Assembly: GCA_964017195.1 (NCBI GenBank)
Contig: OZ024896.1
Coordinates: 5,967,487-6,031,486 of the forward strand
Origin: Siderastrea radians
Taxonomy: Eukaryota; Cnidaria; Anthozoa; Scleractinia; Rhizangiidae
DNA length: 64,000 bases
Direction: 5' to 3'
The notes beneath the pieces are model-generated. The model worked only from the letters and a program-made list of their open reading frames with translations. It was not told the origin of the DNA and made no database searches. The number at the start of each line of letters is the position of its first letter. Positions within the stretch are counted from its first letter, which is position 1. This document shows positions 59,586 to 64,000 of the stretch, one piece after another. Both the position numbers and the translations under genes were made by a program.

Positions 59586-59698
59586 AACCAGTTTTATCTC
59601 AATTTTCCGGGAAGAGTGTTCAATCAGTTTTATCTCGTTTCTAACACCATGTTGAGGAACACGAAGACCAAACATACAAGATGGAGGCCACGTTTCAT

Positions 59699-60837
59699 GA
59701 GGGACTTAGGCCATGAAAAAAATCCGAAGCAGGTATTCATTAAACGCGTTATTTTACGCCATTCATTTCTGTCAGCGACGTGGAGAATTATATCAACACG
59801 TGCGACCGGTATGTGTCCTTGCGTTTATTTAACAGCATGACATACATTAAGATTATGAGAAAAGCGATCACGTCGTGAAGCAAACATTATTACAGGAAAG
59901 AACGAACGCAGTCAGCGCAAGTGCGGAATCTTAAGGTACGCTTGTCTGTTTTTCGGGTAACCTCCTTTTGGCTCTGTCGAATGCCGGCAACACAAAGGGT
60001 TTTGGTCGCACGACTTGTCACCATACGGCAGGAAACGAAAGAAAACAGGACCAGAGATGTATTCAGTCTTGTCAGGCCGTTTGTAATGATGTGGTGCGGC
60101 ATGTGTTCGTCGTTTCAGTTTTATGGTATATTTTCTTTGTTAGACCGCCATCATAGTCCTTTGTGACAATCGAAACCGGCTGATGCATGCAATTGCGATT
60201 CTGGTAGATTTTCCTGGTCAGGCTGTCATAAGAGAATTACAATTTTGTGTGAGAATTATCTGGCGGGAATTTATTTCAACATTACGTAAGCCTGCAGATT
60301 CTCCTCGATGCCTCTAGCTTAGAAAACTGAAAGTTCATAGTTGTCTGTAAAACTAAGTTGCATTACGGATTTGTATGTGGGTCGAGCAAGAACCCGCCAT
60401 CGATCAATTTTTAAGGCTGCCGACTTTTATGGGAAGAAATGTATGTTAGAAGACGCATGGGACGTGGTGGCGCTTTCACGGCTCCGATTATAGTTTATTC
60501 GAGCTACACTGGTATCATGTATTAAACATTTCCCAGCCACGAGCCACTGCGTTTTCCTTTTGATATTTTACTTTATTTCAAGTCTAGAAGGTTTCCAACC
60601 TAAATACTGTAGCGACATCTCGGGTAATACCAGGCTTTCTTCAAAACATTATATTGAATTTGTGTTTAGCGTGTAACACAGTGGTGGCGGGATATGTGAG
60701 GTTTCGAAAATCGCGCTCGTCTTAACGACGACCGGTCCACGATGCTATGGAATCGAGACAAAAAGAGACAAGAAACCATTGGTAAGTAGCAATAAGAATT
60801 AAAATTTTGTATACATGTATACCTTAAGGCGAAATAT
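59699..60837. other. No gene recognised
   Basis: Single-copy-looking sequence to the right of the retrotransposon. If an LTR extends beyond 59,698 it should be in the first few hundred bases here, but they do not match the left end. Confidence 0.5.
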
Positions 60838-61650
60838 TAGCATCGCGTTTTAGCTTTATTCTGATTTTCTCAGATAATATGCTGTACCTGGAAGCTTGAT
60901 CGCTATCGTTGCTCTTTAGCCTCTTTTGTTTTCCTTGGGTAGGATATATCTGGAAGCGTTATGTTTAACATCGCTCTTAGGTTATTCTGTCTTCCTTGGG
61001 TAGCATATACATGGAAGTGGAATGTCTAACATCGGGCTTAAGCTTTAATATTCTGTTTTCCTTGGGTAGCATATACCTGGAAGAGGATTGTCTAACATCG
61101 CTTTATAGCTTATTCTGTCTTCCTCGGGTAGCGTATACCTGGAAGCGGAATGTCTAACATCGCTTTATAGCTTATTCTGTCTTCCTTGGGTAGCGTATAA
61201 TTGGAAGCGGAATTTCTAACATCGCTCTTAAGCTTATTCTGTCTTCCTTGGGTAGCGTATACCTGGAAGCGGAATGTCTAACATCGCTCTTTAGCTTGTT
61301 CTGTCTTCCTTGGGTAGCGTATAACTGGAAGCGGAATTTCTGACATCGCTCTTTAGCTTATTCTGTCTTCCTTGGGTGGCGTATACCTGGAAGCGGAATT
61401 TCCAACATCTCGCTTTAGTTTATTCTGTGTTCCTTGGGTAGCGTATACCCGGAAGCGGAATGTCTAACATCGCTTTATAGCTTATTCTGTCTTCCTTGGG
61501 CAGCGTATACCTGGAAGTGGAATTTTTAACATCGTGTTATAGCTTATTCTGTCTTCCTTGGGTAGCGTATACCTGGAAGCGGAATTTCTGACATCGCTTT
61601 ATAGCTTATTCTGTCTTCCTTAGGTAGCATGCATATACCTGGAAGATTCC
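60838..61650. repeat. 62-bp minisatellite, ~13 copies
   Basis: Units of the type ttccttgggtagcgtatacc - tggaagcggaatgtctaaca - tcgctttatagcttattctg start at about 60931, 60992, 61058, 61120, 61182, 61244, 61306, 61368, 61430, 61492, 61554 and 61616. The spacing is 62 bp except for the first two intervals (61 and 66), and a more degenerate copy lies to the left. The central units are the most alike and the outer ones more diverged, as expected for a minisatellite that grows from within. Confidence 0.92.
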
Positions 61651-62208
61651 GTTATTTGTGCAATGAAAAAGCAAAACAAAACAAAAGATAACCGATTGCC
61701 CCGTTTTCATGTACAATCAATGTACATTGAATGTTACGTTGTATTACGGCTCTAAAATCATCATATTTTTAGAAAACTTTTTGCTCGGTCTTACAGGTAG
61801 CGGGGCGGAGAATTTATTCCATTCAATATTACCAGTTACACAATTGTATTCTTTAGTTTACGAACATTTTATATTATTTGACAGACTGAAATTGAAAAAG
61901 GCTAGTAAATTAATGTTTATGCCGCTTTTTTATTACCGTATATTACTTGTATTTTAGTTTTGATCTGCCGAGAAACAAATTTTCAAAAAAGAATCATTTT
62001 TAAAATGTGTGATCGTTTTTTGCTCAGTCAAATAGACAAAGCGCTTACTAATTAGTGTTGTATCTTTGTTAATCCGGAAATTGCAGATAATTTCATTTCA
62101 GTTTAGGGGAGCTTGAATTACTTTTTTGTGGGCGATTGCCTGATTTCCTAGTGTGTTCAGCTAACACCTCAAGGGCCGAGAGGTGTCAAACCTTGGCTTT
62201 GAATTAGG
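61651..62208. other. No gene recognised
   Basis: AT-rich sequence without a recognisable gene. A small hairpin acacctc / gaggtgt lies at about 62,164-62,187, just before the octamer palindrome. Confidence 0.5.
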
Positions 62209-62259
62209 TATGCAAATTAGCTCGCTGCACTTTGAATGTGCAGCCAGCTAATTTGCATA
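62209..62259. repeat. Palindrome with two octamer motifs
   Basis: The 22-nt arm tatgcaaattagctcgctgcac is repeated inverted after 7 nt, with one mismatch. Each arm contains atgcaaat, the octamer bound by POU-domain factors. Whether it is a regulatory site or the end of a mobile element is not decided by the sequence. Confidence 0.75.
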
Positions 62260-62302
62260 ACATTTTTTCGCACCGCAAAGCTTATCATGTTGCATCCCAA
62301 AG

Positions 62303-62346
62303 CATGCTGGGGCTTGATATAACAATGCTGGGGGCATGATGTAGCA
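62303..62346. repeat. 44-bp dispersed repeat, copy 2
   Basis: Nearly identical to 54633-54676 and in the same orientation (ggcttgatataacaatgctg core). It lies 44 bp after the octamer palindrome. Confidence 0.75.
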
Positions 62347-62359
62347 TTTCACTTTAATT

Positions 62360-63020
62360 ATGTAAGTATTCTTAATTCTACATAAATTCTATTATTACAA
62401 AAAAAAAAATAAACACGATTTCCCAGACTTATGATAGCATATTTCTTTTCAAATGGGGAACTACTTTTTCTAAACGCGTCAATCGTGGTCACCCCGTTAT
62501 TCTTTAATTTTGAGCTGCCTGTTACCAATTTAAAGGTGACGCTCTCTATCATGCAACCAAATCCTGCTCCTGATAACCCACTGATATACACTGAACAACA
62601 AAGACAGCGGAGGTAAAATAGTAGTAACATCTAAAAAACTACTGCGAACTATCCAAACGGATCCGCTCGTTATTGATGGAAGCCCAAAATAATGGTCCAG
62701 TTTTGTTTACAACCAATCTTTCAGCGCAATAAAACTGAAAATAAGGGCCTTTGGCCACGTATGGTCAGGATGGAAACGGATTACAACCTGAAAAAAATCG
62801 GGCCGCTTTTTTTCAAGTGTCCCTCAAGTGTATCAAAATCCATCATAAACTGACTTTGTTTTGGTCTGCTTTCAAGAACTCACTTCATACCTTCCTGTTG
62901 GAGTTCTAAGACCATTTGGTATAAGCAAATGCTCTCAGTTTTTTGACTCAGAGATATAAAAATACCCCTAACATGGCCCCTTTAAGTATATATCTGACAC
63001 GATGGAGTGAGACCAGCTTA
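62360..63020. other. 3' flank of the GPCR gene, no gene seen
   Basis: No coding similarity is recognised. The inverted relative of the 53.25-kb repeat end (taacatggcccctttaag) is at about 62,970. Confidence 0.5.
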
Positions 63021-63941
63021 TCATGAGTTAGTGTGAAATATTGATTTGACCGCTTGGCGAATTTGTCTGCTCTTCCAGAAGCAGATCAGCGGATTCGTGC
63101 TCGAATTCAGAAAAGCAAGAGTTTCGGTCCAACTAAAGTGGTTGTAAGTCTTAATATCCTGCTCTAAAATGTCGTGATAGATGTGTGCAAATAAAAGGGG
63201 CATGCTAAATAGCAAGTATACCCCAACAATGAATGAGATGCTTCTTGTGAGCTTGTCTTCTCTCCGTCTGCGAGCCTGCTCAGTGATCGACTGTTGTTGT
63301 GATAGCACTTGGCGACGGCGCCGACGCAAAATTAAAATAATCCCAATGTTTGCTGTACCAGAAACCAGAAGACAGAAAAACCACACAAGCAAATGTATTC
63401 CACTTGAGGTTTTACTAATTTCTGTCCATTGTAGAGATGTTAATAAGACATTCAGGACCCAGATGGTCGCCATGTACTTAAGGACTCTCTTCGACGAGAA
63501 AACATCATTATACCTTGCCTGTAGTCGGACTGCCACAAGTCTCTCATAGCTAACAGAGCTCAGCGTTATGAAAGACACTCCACAACAGATGTAAAATGCA
63601 TTGGAATATATAAGCCTTACAAAACACGGAACTGAACGATGCCGGTTTTCCATAAGTCTGAAGGAAATGTAGCCTGGTTGAACTGTGAGACCAACTAAAA
63701 CATCGGAGAGTGCCAAGCAGCCTATCAGAAGATTTAACGGTGTTCGAAGACGGGACGTGTTGAAGACGGCAGTGGCTATTAAGAGGTTCGAAACAACAGC
63801 AAAAGGTGCTGAAATAATATTGATGATGGCTGTGACGAGATTCATCACGTAACGTTCCGAAACTTTGTGAAATGTGGGATCAGAAAGAGGGAAACAAGAT
63901 GGCGCTGGAAAGAAGCTTTGACCTGAGGAGTTGTTGGCCAT
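63021..63941 (-). CDS. Class A (rhodopsin-like) G protein-coupled receptor
   Basis: An intact single-exon receptor of 306 residues with seven hydrophobic segments. The start is the ATG at 63,941 (MANNSSGQ), followed by a short extracellular N-terminus with an NNSS glycosylation site; a GTG further upstream is not needed. Class A landmarks are in order: SNLLIATAVF (Asn of TM1), LALSDVLVG (Asp of TM2), a Cys in VPCFVRL before TM3, SYERLVAV at the end of TM3, ATIWVLNVL (Trp of TM4), LLFSMPLLFAHIY (Pro of TM6) and STNPLICFW in TM7. Differences from typical receptors are ERL in place of DRY, FSMP in place of CWxP, no proline in TM5 and NPLIC in place of NPxxY. The third intracellular loop is basic (RRRRRQVL, RRREDKL). 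This pattern fits the large lineage-specific receptor sets of cnidarians. The ligand is not known. Expected at the plasma membrane, coupling to G proteins. Confidence 0.92.
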   Translation of the reverse strand: MANNSSGQSFFPAPSCFPLSDPTFHKVSERYVMNLVTAIINIISAPFAVVSNLLIATAVFNTSRLRTPLNLLIGCLALSDVLVGLTVQPGYISFRLMENRHRSVPCFVRLIYSNAFYICCGVSFITLSSVSYERLVAVRLQARYNDVFSSKRVLKYMATIWVLNVLLTSLQWTEISKTSSGIHLLVWFFCLLVSGTANIGIILILRRRRRQVLSQQQSITEQARRRREDKLTRSISFIVGVYLLFSMPLLFAHIYHDILEQDIKTYNHFSWTETLAFLNSSTNPLICFWKSRQIRQAVKSIFHTNS

Positions 63942-64000
63942 TTTCGAGGAGGAGACCACCGTCCGATTTAAGATGAAGAAGCCTCTGATCTCGTCTAGAT

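Larger units (their letters stand above)
54571..59698 (-). mobile_element. Ty3/gypsy-type LTR retrotransposon, decayed
   Basis: On the minus strand the order is gag, zinc knuckle, protease, RT, RNase H, integrase, which is the Ty3/gypsy order. The same 49-bp sequence, starting tgttgaggaacacgaagacc, lies at both ends (54571-54619 and 59650-59698; two differences) and fits the inner end of an LTR. On the minus strand the right copy ends in ...cctcaaca and is followed at once by tggtgttagaaacg, a plausible primer-binding site like the common TGGTATCAGAG type. Beyond 49 bp the two ends are unlike, so full LTRs are not recognisable; one or both are replaced or rearranged. In-frame stops and frameshifts in every domain show that it is not functional. 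Confidence 0.85.

Noticed and set aside
63181..63549. 122-codon plus-strand frame
   Set aside because: Antisense shadow of the GPCR.

Overview
The window looks like nuclear DNA of a cnidarian, most likely an anthozoan such as a stony coral. The evidence is indirect: small spliced exons with GT-AG introns, an intronless class A GPCR with altered core motifs, and a transposon load of Penelope-like RT, pogo/Tigger, Ty3-type LTR element, TIR elements and tRNA-derived SINEs that is typical of anthozoan genomes. No rRNA gene or other direct species marker is present, so the taxon is inferred.

Positions 1 to about 37,526 form one uninterrupted head-to-tail satellite array that runs off the left edge of the window. 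The monomer is 379 bp, with a recurrent 378-bp variant and eight copies of a 105-bp internally deleted monomer. There are about 97 monomer copies, very similar to one another. A few diagnostic variants show higher-order structure: a five-monomer interval of 1,894 bp that recurs six times, 757-bp dimers, and an approximately 6.7-kb block present twice inside the array. The long overlapping reading frames on both strands of the array are a by-product of the repeat, not genes.

From 37,902 to 45,376 (+) lies the 3' part of a multi-exon gene for a coiled-coil protein. Ten exons join in one unbroken frame of about 535 residues and end at a stop codon. The first six exons are copies of one exon pair. 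One copy has lost its intron and part of both exons, leaving a single fused exon, and the last copy keeps only the first exon of the pair. The introns are crowded with repeats: a SINE, (TA)n tracts, a 305-bp MITE, foldbacks and a fragment of a CAGGG-ended TIR element. The satellite array stops at a (TA)n tract about 360 bp before the first visible exon, and the sequence flanking that tract recurs in an intron of the same gene.

From 45.4 to 54.6 kb there is intergenic DNA with transposon remains: an 872-bp TIR element with a 6-bp target duplication, a hAT-like C-terminal fragment (-), a Penelope-like RT fragment (+), a broken pogo/Tigger transposase (+) and a tRNA-derived repeat (-). From 54.6 to 59.7 kb (-) is a decayed Ty3/gypsy-type LTR retrotransposon with gag, zinc knuckle, protease, RT, RNase H and integrase still readable in the usual order but interrupted by stops and frameshifts. 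From 59.7 to 63.0 kb no gene is apparent; this stretch holds a 62-bp minisatellite and a palindrome with two octamer motifs. At 63,021-63,941 (-) is an intact single-exon class A GPCR.

Only two host genes are supported, the coiled-coil gene and the GPCR. The unusual part of the window is the satellite: its size, its recent internal turnover, and its position at or inside the 5' part of a coiled-coil gene.
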